Below are positions 55,294 through 63,017 of a stretch of DNA of 64,000 nt, piece by piece (the first letter of the stretch is position 1; each line of letters begins with the position of its first letter). Under the pieces are notes generated by a model. That model had not been told where the DNA came from. It ran no database searches and saw nothing but the letters and a program-made list of their open reading frames with translations. The stretch comes from RYN-428 sp035551995 (GTDB taxonomy: Bacteria; Planctomycetota; Phycisphaerae; Tepidisphaerales; Tepidisphaeraceae). The position numbers and the translations under genes are program-made. The DNA lies in contig DASZME010000012.1 of NCBI GenBank assembly GCA_035551995.1, forward strand, positions 62,001-126,000, read 5' to 3'.

Positions 55294-56577
55294 ATGCCCG
55301 AGAAAATCATCCGCGATCCGATTCATGACGTGATCGCCTTTCGCACCGAGCGAAAGGCCGACGCTCTCCTTTTCCGGCTCGTCAATTCCGCCGAGGTTCA
55401 GCGGCTGCGCCGAATTCGGCAACTCGGAATGGCGAGCCTTGCCTATCCGGCGGCCGAGCATTCGCGATACAGCCACAGCCTCGGTGTCATGCAGACGGCC
55501 AGAAGGATGCTCGCCCAACTTCGCCTGTCGGCGCCGATCGACGACGACGAAGAGTTGGCGTGCGTCGCCGCTTCGCTGCTTCACGATCTCGGACACGGGC
55601 CGCTGAGTCATGTCTTCGAGCGGGTCAGCGGAATAGACCACGAAAAGCTCACCCGCCGCATCATTTTGGACGAGGACGGCGAGGCCCATCGGATTCTTGC
55701 TTCAGACGACCCGGCATTGCCCGCCCGCGTGGCCGCTTTGCTGCAAAATGAATCTGGCGCGGGCCGAGATTTCCTTCGGGATATCTTGTCGAGTCAGCTT
55801 GACGCCGACCGGCTGGATTATCTGTTGCGCGACAATCTCATGACCGGAAGCCGTTATGGCAACTATGATCTGGAATGGCTCATTCATTCGCTTACAGTCG
55901 ATGGGAAATCCGGCCGACTTGCCGTGACGTGGAAGGGGGTCAGCGCCGTCGAGGCCTATCTCCAGGCGCGCTACCATATGTATCATAACGTCTACTTTCA
56001 CAAGGTCGTGAGGGCGGCCGAGGGAATGGTTAAGCTCTCGCTTCAGCGTGCCAAGCGGCTGATGGCGCAGGACCGCCTGGCTTGGCCGCCGCGCGATCAT
56101 CCCGTTCACAAGGCCCTGACGGGGCAACGGCTCACCATTGAGGAATACGTCGATCTGGACGATTACTCCGTCATGCATTCCTTGAAGCTATGGACGCGGT
56201 CCGACGATGCGCCGCTGGCGGCTTTGTGCCGCGGATTATTGAATCGCTCGCTTTTCAAAACGTTCGATTTATCTCACTTAAGCGAGTCGGACGCCGCATG
56301 TGCGTTTATTCGAGCGCAAAACGCGGTGGTCGCGGCGGGCGGGGACGGGACCTATGATTTATTCTATGACGACCCGCACGACGCCCCTGATGCGTTTTCG
56401 ATGCCGTCCCAAGCGGATCAATCGACCGGCGAAATATTAATTCAAGACACCGGCGGAAGGCTCACTCCGCTGACGAGATTGTCGCCGCTACCGCTGGCGA
56501 TGAACCGTCAACTGATGTTTCGTCGAATCCATATCGCGCCGGCCTGGCGCGACATTTGTGAACGTGCGATCCGATAA
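55294..56577 (+). CDS. HD-domain (SAMHD1/dGTPase-like) phosphohydrolase
   Basis: 427 residues. Seen: IRDPIHDVI at the start, RLRRIRQLGMASLAYPAAEH, RYSHSLGVM, LLHDLGHGPLSHVFE with the HD metal ligands, and SSQLDADRLDYLLRD. This is the SAMHD1/YwfO type, which removes triphosphate from dNTPs or related nucleotides. No regulatory partner is seen. It lies between glycan genes, probably without functional connection. Confidence 0.85.
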   Translation: MPEKIIRDPIHDVIAFRTERKADALLFRLVNSAEVQRLRRIRQLGMASLAYPAAEHSRYSHSLGVMQTARRMLAQLRLSAPIDDDEELACVAASLLHDLGHGPLSHVFERVSGIDHEKLTRRIILDEDGEAHRILASDDPALPARVAALLQNESGAGRDFLRDILSSQLDADRLDYLLRDNLMTGSRYGNYDLEWLIHSLTVDGKSGRLAVTWKGVSAVEAYLQARYHMYHNVYFHKVVRAAEGMVKLSLQRAKRLMAQDRLAWPPRDHPVHKALTGQRLTIEEYVDLDDYSVMHSLKLWTRSDDAPLAALCRGLLNRSLFKTFDLSHLSESDAACAFIRAQNAVVAAGGDGTYDLFYDDPHDAPDAFSMPSQADQSTGEILIQDTGGRLTPLTRLSPLPLAMNRQLMFRRIHIAPAWRDICERAIR

Positions 56578-56630
56578 AACGTAACAGCGATGGACTCGCC
56601 CGGCGTCATAAAAAAAGGACCGTTGCCACA

Positions 56631-58019
56631 ATGCGTTATCTGGCCGCGACGCTCTTCCAACTGGATTACTTGATCAACCTGCTGGGCACTGGCTCGGGCA
56701 TGATTCTCGCTGCGTTAATCATGATTATGTTTTTGTTTAGCTTCGGCCGACCTGGGCGCTGGGTCGTATTGGCTATCCTTTTGTTCACCTCGACTCTCTC
56801 ATTTGGCACCGACGCGCTTCAAAACCCTCTGATCGCGCCGCTGCAGCAGATGCGCTTCGCCGCTGAACCGATCACACTGATGTTACTGATTTTTCTGGTG
56901 ATTCCATCGTTTTTGAGTCAGGGCGCTCCCTTGCGCACGCCAGTCCTCGCCGCGGCGATCGTATTCTGGACTTTGGAGATGACCTACTCCGCGCACGTGG
57001 CGATTTCCGCGGAACTGCAGCGCGGCGTGCTCTCCATGGTGATTTTTACGACCATCCTGGTCGTCATGGGCATTGGAATGCCGCGATGGTTCCGAGGATT
57101 GCAAGACGTGCAGGCCGCCGCGCGATGTATGGGAGCGGCGGCACTGTTGTTCATCCTCGGGACGACGGCGCAGTTGCTGGTGAATCAATCCGCGATCATT
57201 CATTCCAACCGGCTCTACGCGATCACGAGCAATCCGCAACACGCCGCTTTCATTCTCGCCATCCTGCTGATTCCCATCTCCGTTCTGCTCGCTTCGAGCC
57301 GGGAGCCAAAAGCGCTTCGAATATTGTGGGGCGCGACGGCGGGCGTGGCCGTGGCCATGATTATCTGGACCGGTTCCCGTACCGGCGTATTAACCGCCCT
57401 CGTCGGGATCGGACTTCTCTTTCGCAGGCGCATCGGGACGTTCCTGGGCGTCGGCTTTGTCATAGCGATCTTCGTCTTTTTCTTCCTCGCGATTTTTAAG
57501 CCGGATACGGCCGCCACCTCGCGCCTTGTTTCGACACTCGACACCCGAACCGGCGTGTGGATGCTTCAATTTCAAAGGTTTCAGGCAAACCCGTTTTTCG
57601 GAACCATGTCCCAAACCGACTACACCGCCGCCGAGAGTTCTTATCTGACCATCGCCGCCCACACTGGAATCCTCGGGTTGGCATTGCTCGGCGGCGTTTT
57701 GTGGTTTATGACCACCGCAATCCGCCGACTCAGGCGCCTTCGTGCCACGTTGCGAATTGAGGATGACCGTCTGCTCGTCGATTGGGCGCCGGCCGGACTG
57801 ATCGCCATCCTCATCGGAGCCTTCTTCGAAGGCGTCCTTGTCGGCACGATTAATTTCATGCTGCTGGGCATCTATTTCTATCTCGCCATTCTGAAATTCC
57901 TCTCGGACAAGAACACAATCGAGCTTGCCGAGCAACACGCGCTGAATTGGACGGAGATCGATCCGGCCCCCGAACCCTATCACCCGCGTCCGTTTCTCGA
58001 CGCTCCCGCGGCGCTCTAA
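56631..58019 (+). CDS. O-antigen ligase/polymerase-like membrane protein
   Basis: 462 residues with about eleven helices. ITSNPQHAAFILAILLIPIS, WTGSRTGVLTALVGIGLLF and TAAESSYLTIAAHTGILG in the large external loop are characteristic of the Wzy/WaaL-type O-antigen ligase family (Wzy_C). It should act at the periplasmic face on lipid-linked oligosaccharide. It starts 53 bp after the HD gene. Whether it is a ligase or a polymerase cannot be told from sequence. Confidence 0.78.
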   Translation: MRYLAATLFQLDYLINLLGTGSGMILAALIMIMFLFSFGRPGRWVVLAILLFTSTLSFGTDALQNPLIAPLQQMRFAAEPITLMLLIFLVIPSFLSQGAPLRTPVLAAAIVFWTLEMTYSAHVAISAELQRGVLSMVIFTTILVVMGIGMPRWFRGLQDVQAAARCMGAAALLFILGTTAQLLVNQSAIIHSNRLYAITSNPQHAAFILAILLIPISVLLASSREPKALRILWGATAGVAVAMIIWTGSRTGVLTALVGIGLLFRRRIGTFLGVGFVIAIFVFFFLAIFKPDTAATSRLVSTLDTRTGVWMLQFQRFQANPFFGTMSQTDYTAAESSYLTIAAHTGILGLALLGGVLWFMTTAIRRLRRLRATLRIEDDRLLVDWAPAGLIAILIGAFFEGVLVGTINFMLLGIYFYLAILKFLSDKNTIELAEQHALNWTEIDPAPEPYHPRPFLDAPAAL

Positions 58020-58102
58020 CTTCAAGCGACCGGCAACGCCAAACGCGACCCACGCGGGGCCGTCGCGATCACGGACAATTTGCGTCTTACCCCGCCTCTC
58101 CC

Positions 58103-58108
58103 TACCAT
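58103..58108 (+). promoter_or_regulatory. Putative -10 box (TACCAT) for the 58115 gene
   Basis: TACCAT lies 6 nt before the ATG at 58115, without a Shine-Dalgarno. Confidence 0.3.
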
Positions 58109-58114
58109 GCGCCG

Positions 58115-58480
58115 ATGCGTTGGCTGCTTCACGGAACTCTACAATCCGCCGTCGCCGAGGCGTTACGACGCCACAAGCACGAAACACGTTCGTTGGCGGA
58201 CGTCGGCCTCGCCGCCGACGCGCCGCCGGACGAGGTTCTGCGATCGGCTCACAAAAACCAACTCGATCTGCTGACCGTCGATCAGGATACGGCCACCTCG
58301 CTCTATGAAAATCCCTTCGCGTTCGATCGAAGCATCGTCTATCTGAACGTCGGCGAGGGAGATGTCGAGCGCGATGACGCCGTCGACCGCCTTTTCGCGC
58401 GCTATCGTCAACTCACGCCGGGTCGGCTATACACCGTCACCGAATCGCGCGTCAAGGTTCGACAGTTGCCGAGGCGATAA
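58115..58480 (+). CDS. DUF5615/PIN-like small protein
   Basis: 121 residues from the ATG at 58115. The frame is open upstream to 57947, but that region lies in the ligase gene. MRWLLHGTLQSAVAEALRRHKHE, then RSLADVGLAADAP, then NQLDLLTVDQDTA and an invariant-looking RQLTPGRLYTVTESRVKVRQ, resemble the DUF5615 PIN-like proteins with acidic residues in the usual places. A toxin-like nuclease role is possible, but no antitoxin gene is adjacent. Confidence 0.6.
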   Translation: MRWLLHGTLQSAVAEALRRHKHETRSLADVGLAADAPPDEVLRSAHKNQLDLLTVDQDTATSLYENPFAFDRSIVYLNVGEGDVERDDAVDRLFARYRQLTPGRLYTVTESRVKVRQLPRR

Positions 58481-58530
58481 CCAACGCGGGGCGATCCATA
58501 CATTCTCGCAAGCCTATTGGAGTTTTGGAA

Positions 58531-59436
58531 ATGGCATTATTGGTAACGGGATCGATCGGTCTGGACACACTGGAAACCCCCACGGGCCGCCGCGACGACG
58601 TGCTCGGCGGATCGGCGATTTATTTCGCTTACGCCGCCAGTTTCTTCACGCCGGTGCGGTTGGTCGGGGTGGTCGGCGAAGATTATCCCGAAGCGATTTT
58701 CACGCTCTATAAAGGCCGCGAAGTCGATACCACCGGCCTGGAAATCCGCAAAGGCTCCAAGACCTTCCGCTGGCATGGCTCTTATCTGAAAGACCTGAAC
58801 GAAGCCGTTACCGTCGAAGTGGATTTGAACGTCCTCGCCGAGCGCGCCCCAAAGATCCCCGCCGGTTTTCTCGACAGCAAGTATGTTTTCCTGGCCAACA
58901 CCCATCCGGCCCTTCAGCAGGAGATGCTGGCCAGCCTCACGGCGCCGAAGTTGATCGTGGCCGACACGATGAATTTGTGGATTCAAACCCAGCAGCCGGA
59001 GCTTCGCAAGCTGCTGACTCAAGTTCACGGCCTGGTCCTCAACGACGGCGAAGCGCGCCTGCTTACCGAGGAGAAAAATTTGATCGCCGCCGCCAGACAG
59101 GTTTTGAAGATGGGTCCGAAATTCGTCGTCATCAAGAAAGGGGAGCACGGCTGCCTGATGGTAAGCGATCGCGGCGCGTTTGTCCTGCCGGCTTTCCCCG
59201 CGGAAAAAGTGATCGATCCCACCGGCGCCGGCGATAGCTTCGCCGGAGGCATGATGGGCTACCTCGCCACGCAGGGCGGCGCGGTCTCTCCCGCCACGCT
59301 CAAGCGCGCCCTGGGTTACGGCACCGTTGTCGCAAGCTTCACGATCGCCGATTTCTCGCTCGATGGCATCGTCGGCGCCGACCGCGATCAAATCGACGAC
59401 CGCTGGCACGAATTCAAAACGGCGATGAGTTTTTAA
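58531..59436 (+). CDS. PfkB-family carbohydrate/nucleoside kinase
   Basis: 301 residues from the ATG at 58531 (GGAG upstream). Ribokinase-like landmarks: VTGSIGLDTLETP, LGGSAIYFAYAA, LVGVVGEDYP, LNDGEARLL and the C-terminal DPTGAGDSFAGG, whose Asp is the catalytic base and which forms the anion hole. Close relatives phosphorylate ribose, adenosine or sugar-phosphates; the substrate here is unknown. The family A repeat A9 follows its stop. Confidence 0.87.
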   Translation: MALLVTGSIGLDTLETPTGRRDDVLGGSAIYFAYAASFFTPVRLVGVVGEDYPEAIFTLYKGREVDTTGLEIRKGSKTFRWHGSYLKDLNEAVTVEVDLNVLAERAPKIPAGFLDSKYVFLANTHPALQQEMLASLTAPKLIVADTMNLWIQTQQPELRKLLTQVHGLVLNDGEARLLTEEKNLIAAARQVLKMGPKFVVIKKGEHGCLMVSDRGAFVLPAFPAEKVIDPTGAGDSFAGGMMGYLATQGGAVSPATLKRALGYGTVVASFTIADFSLDGIVGADRDQIDDRWHEFKTAMSF

Positions 59437-59479
59437 GACACCTCGTCGCGGCGGCTTACCGGTCGCGCATGAACCCTTT

Positions 59480-59583
59480 TAGAGCAATTTCCAGGTCGCT
59501 GGCGCGTTTCCGCGTTTAGCGGCCCCGCTTGCGGGGCGTCTTTCGCGACCCGAGGTCGCTTCACCAACAAGAGAAATGCTCTA
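59480..59583. repeat. Family A palindromic element, copy A9 (best preserved)
   Basis: 104 bp, TAGAGCAATTTCCAGG at the left and GAGAAATGCTCTA at the right. The core is GTTTAGCGGCCCCGCTTGCG followed by GGGCGTCTTTCGCGACCCG. It lies 44 bp after the kinase stop, with TA at both ends. Confidence 0.85.
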
Positions 59584-59639
59584 TTTCGCGCTCCAAACGG
59601 CATGGCGCCGGTTAACGCGGATGGCGCTTTGCGATAGAT

Positions 59640-62003
59640 ATGAGTGTGCCCAAACACCTTTCGTCGAAAACGCTCCCCATGTCGCGCACCGCTCGCACGA
59701 TAATTCTCCTGGCGGCCGCTTGGACGACACTCATCGCCGAGGCTCGTGGCGACGACTCCAAAGTCTATAGCGGCCCAGCGTGCGCCGCCGCCGACAAGTT
59801 TTTCGTCGATGAAGTCTGGGCCAAAGTCGGATCGCGGTCGTGCCTTGAGTGCCATAAGTCCGGCGGCGACGCCGACGACAGCGACTTCATCCTGCTGGAC
59901 CCGCAACGAACGCAGGGGAGCGATCAAGACGCCGCCATGCGGCACAACCGTGAGCAGTTCGTGCAGATGGCGCGCCTCAAAAAAGGCGATGAATCCCGCC
60001 TGCTTCTGAAAGCGACCGGCAAACTTAAGCATGGCGGAAAAACGGTCCTCAAGCCAGACTCGACGGGGTATCGCGTCCTGGCGAACTTCGTTCAGCGCCT
60101 CTATGCCCCGCCGGCCGACGCGATGGCGCACGCTATCGCCGCCGAAAAAAGCGCGCCGCCTTTCTTCGACGGCGTCATCATGCTTGACGATCGGAGACTG
60201 CTTCGGCGGGTAACGCTTTCGCTGGCCGGTCGTCTTCCGACCAATGCCGAGCTGGCCGCGGTTTCCAGCGGTGGCCTCAAATCCTTGCCTGGGCTGCTTG
60301 ACGCGATAATGAAAGAAGAGGCCTTTTACGATCGCCTGCGCGAAGGTTTTAACGACGTTTTTCTCACTGTCGGGTTTGACGGCAATCCAGAGACGGCGCT
60401 CTCCTACGAACATTTTAGCACGACGCGAAACTGGCCGGAAAAATATGACGTTTTGACGAGAATCGCCGACAAGCAGGAACGGACCAACGCCGGGTATAAA
60501 GTCTGGGCTGACTACCGCCATGCTTTTCTCGGCGAGCCGATGAAGCTTATCGAGCACATCGTGCGGAACGACAGGCCGTTTACCGAGATCGTTACCGCCG
60601 ACTATATTATGGTCACGCCTTACACGGCGCGCGGTTACGGCGTCTACGAAGAGCTGAAGCCGCGATTTAAGAATCCCGATGACCCGTTCGAATATGTTCC
60701 CGTCAAGCTCAAGGCGCTGGTTGGCCGCGACAAGCCGGACAGCGAAGACTCGGCGACGGGTTTCTACCCCCACGCCGGGTTGCTGACTACATTTCAATAT
60801 CTTCGCCGCTATCCGACGACCGAAACGAATCGTAATCGGGCACGAGCCCGCGTCTATTTTCTGCAGTTTCTCGGCATCGACGTTTTAGAGCTTGCCGCCC
60901 GCGTGCAGGATGCCGCCGCTGTGACGGCTAAATTTCCGATTCCGACCATGCAGGCGTCGGAGTGCGTAGTCTGTCACAAGACGATCGATCCGGTAGCCGG
61001 GCTCTTTCAGGATTACTGGAAATTTGAGGGCGTTTACGGTCGGCGCAAGGGAGGCTGGTTCAAGGATATGTTCGGCCCAGGATTCGAGGGCGAAGATCTT
61101 CCCGAACAAGATCGTTGGCGCGCCCTGCAATGGCTTGGCGAACGCACCACCAAAGATCCGCGCTTTGCCGTGGCGATGGTCGAGCACGTCTATTACATTC
61201 TCACCGGCCGCAAGGCGCTGACGGCGCCGAAGGATATCGACGATCCTCTTTTTGCCGCGAAACATCGAGCGTATCAGGAGCAGAGAAAACAGGTCGAAGC
61301 GATCGCGGTCAATTTCGCGCGGCACGGCTTTAATCTCAAGAGCGTTTTCAAAGACTGGATCGCCTGCGATTTTTATCGCGCCGACGGCCTGGCCTCCGCC
61401 TCGGCCAATCCGCAACGGCGGGCGGAGCTCGATGACGTGGGTTTAACGCGGATGCTCGCGCCCGAACAGGTCGAACGAAAAGTGGCGGCGATCTTCGGCG
61501 AGCCGTGGGGAAAGTTGAACGAACAGCTCGCCATGCTGTACGGCGGAATCGATTCAAAGGAAGTCACGGAGCGCGCCGCAGATCCGAGCGGAGCGATGGG
61601 CGCCATTCAGCGCATTCTCGCCAATGACGTGGCGTGCAAGCAAACCGCGCTCGACTTCAGCCGACCCCCTGCCGATCGACGGCTGTTCCCCGACATCGAG
61701 CCCGATGTCGTTCCTGGCGCCTCTTCCGCGGGCGACGCCAGGATTCGACGGGCGATCGCGTTCCTGCATCAGCGGGTGTTGGGTCGCTACGACGCTCCGG
61801 ATTCGCCGGAGGTGGACCGCACGTTTCTACTTTTCGCCGAGATCGTGTCGGAAGCCGCGGGGCGCAAGGGTATCGATCGCCAGGAAAACTACTTTTGTCG
61901 CCGCGGCGTTGCCGGTCCTGTAGCCGACCCGAAATACACCGTTCGGGCATGGCGTGCGGTGCTCACATATCTGCTTCGCCGGCCGGAATTTTTATATGAA
62001 TAA
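59640..62003 (+). CDS. Secreted planctomycete cytochrome-type protein (DUF1549/DUF1588-like)
   Basis: 787 residues; an internal ATG at 59679 gives a tidy signal peptide (MSRTARTIILLAAAWTTLIA). A first haem-binding CLECH lies near residue 77 and a second CVVCH near 443. LLRRVTLSLAGRLPTNAEL resembles DUF1549, and the later RARARVYFLQFLGIDVLELA, IDPVAGLFQDYW and the C-terminal WRAVLTYLLRRPEFLYE match DUF1588/1592-type regions of planctomycete cytochrome proteins. Such proteins pair with DUF1501 proteins, and that partner starts at 63018. Function is unknown, perhaps in extracellular electron transfer or polymer degradation. Confidence 0.75.
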   Translation: MSVPKHLSSKTLPMSRTARTIILLAAAWTTLIAEARGDDSKVYSGPACAAADKFFVDEVWAKVGSRSCLECHKSGGDADDSDFILLDPQRTQGSDQDAAMRHNREQFVQMARLKKGDESRLLLKATGKLKHGGKTVLKPDSTGYRVLANFVQRLYAPPADAMAHAIAAEKSAPPFFDGVIMLDDRRLLRRVTLSLAGRLPTNAELAAVSSGGLKSLPGLLDAIMKEEAFYDRLREGFNDVFLTVGFDGNPETALSYEHFSTTRNWPEKYDVLTRIADKQERTNAGYKVWADYRHAFLGEPMKLIEHIVRNDRPFTEIVTADYIMVTPYTARGYGVYEELKPRFKNPDDPFEYVPVKLKALVGRDKPDSEDSATGFYPHAGLLTTFQYLRRYPTTETNRNRARARVYFLQFLGIDVLELAARVQDAAAVTAKFPIPTMQASECVVCHKTIDPVAGLFQDYWKFEGVYGRRKGGWFKDMFGPGFEGEDLPEQDRWRALQWLGERTTKDPRFAVAMVEHVYYILTGRKALTAPKDIDDPLFAAKHRAYQEQRKQVEAIAVNFARHGFNLKSVFKDWIACDFYRADGLASASANPQRRAELDDVGLTRMLAPEQVERKVAAIFGEPWGKLNEQLAMLYGGIDSKEVTERAADPSGAMGAIQRILANDVACKQTALDFSRPPADRRLFPDIEPDVVPGASSAGDARIRRAIAFLHQRVLGRYDAPDSPEVDRTFLLFAEIVSEAAGRKGIDRQENYFCRRGVAGPVADPKYTVRAWRAVLTYLLRRPEFLYE

Positions 62004-62082
62004 GGATGGAGCCAGACTTTCCGGAGTGTACTGCAAGTGACGCGATTGGAACGAGCAAGATGCGATTCTCGGGCTATGTCCG

Positions 62083-62263
62083 CTAAATGAACTTGCGCGA
62101 TTACGCGCTCTACTCCCTCGCCCGGTAATCCGGGAGAGGGTTTTGAAATGATGCAAGCCGCATAGAATCCGCGAGCTGCCAAAGAAACCCTCACCCTGCT
62201 CTCTCCCGGAGTACCGGGCGAGGGTATGAAAAAAAACGCGCGTGATCGCGCGAGGCTATCTAG
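62083..62263. repeat. Family B long palindromic element, copy B3
   Basis: 181 bp. Left end CTAAATGAACTTGCGCGATT; right end, inverted, CTAGATAGCCTCGCGCGATC followed by ACGCGCG and eight T residues on the minus strand. Arms contain CCCTCGCCCGGTAATCCGGG and its partner. It fills most of the 292-bp gap after the cytochrome gene. Confidence 0.85.
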
Positions 62264-62295
62264 AATGGTGTGGCGTCTTGAGGTGGAGTTGACCC

Positions 62296-62595
62296 ATGGA
62301 TGCAATTAGAGCGATCGTGCGGAATGGCCGCATCGAGACTATGGTCCCGTTGAAATTCCCGGAGGGGACGGAGCTGTTGGTCGTTCGTTCCGCCGACGCA
62401 GAGGTTGCGAACGAAAATTATGATAACACGCCGGAGGCGATTACCGCCTGGCTCAAGTGGTATGACTCTCTCGAGCCGCTGATCTTTACCGCTGAGGAAC
62501 GCGAGGCTCGGCAAGAGGATCGCAAGGCCCGCACAGAATGGGAACTGGCTCATTCCGACGACCGTGCAGAGAAGCTGCGGAGGCTGTGGGAATGA
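62296..62595 (+). CDS. VapB-like antitoxin
   Basis: 99 residues, GGTGGAG before the ATG. The N-terminus MDAIRAIVRNGRIETMVPLK with PEGTELLVV has the swapped-hairpin/VapB-type DNA-binding pattern common in planctomycete antitoxins, followed by an acidic helical tail (EERE ARQEDRKARTEWELA in part) that would bind the toxin. Its stop overlaps the toxin start by ATGA. It represses the pair in the usual model. Confidence 0.7.
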   Translation: MDAIRAIVRNGRIETMVPLKFPEGTELLVVRSADAEVANENYDNTPEAITAWLKWYDSLEPLIFTAEEREARQEDRKARTEWELAHSDDRAEKLRRLWE

Positions 62596-63015
62596 GGCGT
62601 TATCTCCTCGACTCGAATGCCGTGAACGCTTCGTCGATCGCCGGGACCGTTCGCGAATCGTGCGCGCCTTACTCGTGAACGAGGCGATGGCATCGGAACT
62701 TGCGAACCCGTGATAGCCGAACTGTTCTATGGCCTGGAACTCAGTTCGACGCGCGCGGAAAACACGGTGCGACTGGAACGAGGCTTAAGCCAAATCCGCA
62801 GTTGGCCGTTCGATCGACAAGCGGCTCGAGAATATGGGCGGCTTGCGGCGGAACTGAAACGGCGCGGCCGAAAAATGCAGGTCGTTGACATGATGATCGC
62901 CGCCATTGCGCTGACATTGCCGGACTGTACCGTAGTGACAACGGACTCCGATCTATCCGCCGTGCCGGGTCTTGCTGTCGAAAATTGGATGATCGCGACG
63001 GAAGGAAACGCATAA
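62592..63015 (+). pseudogene. VapC-like PIN-domain toxin with two frameshifts
   Basis: The protein can be followed through three frames: MRRYLLDSNAVNA (from 62592), then FVDRRDRSRIVRALLVNEAM and ASELANP (from 62630), then VIAELFYGLELSS (from 62710) to the end at 63015. Together they restore a full PIN nuclease with acidic residues in LLDSNA, IAELF, VVDMMIAA and TTDSDL. Each junction needs a one-base change of the same sense (frame 0 to 2 to 1), so the toxin is broken unless these are sequencing errors. The last frame alone could code for about 101 residues from the GTG at 62710. Confidence 0.7.
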
Positions 63016-63017
63016 CC

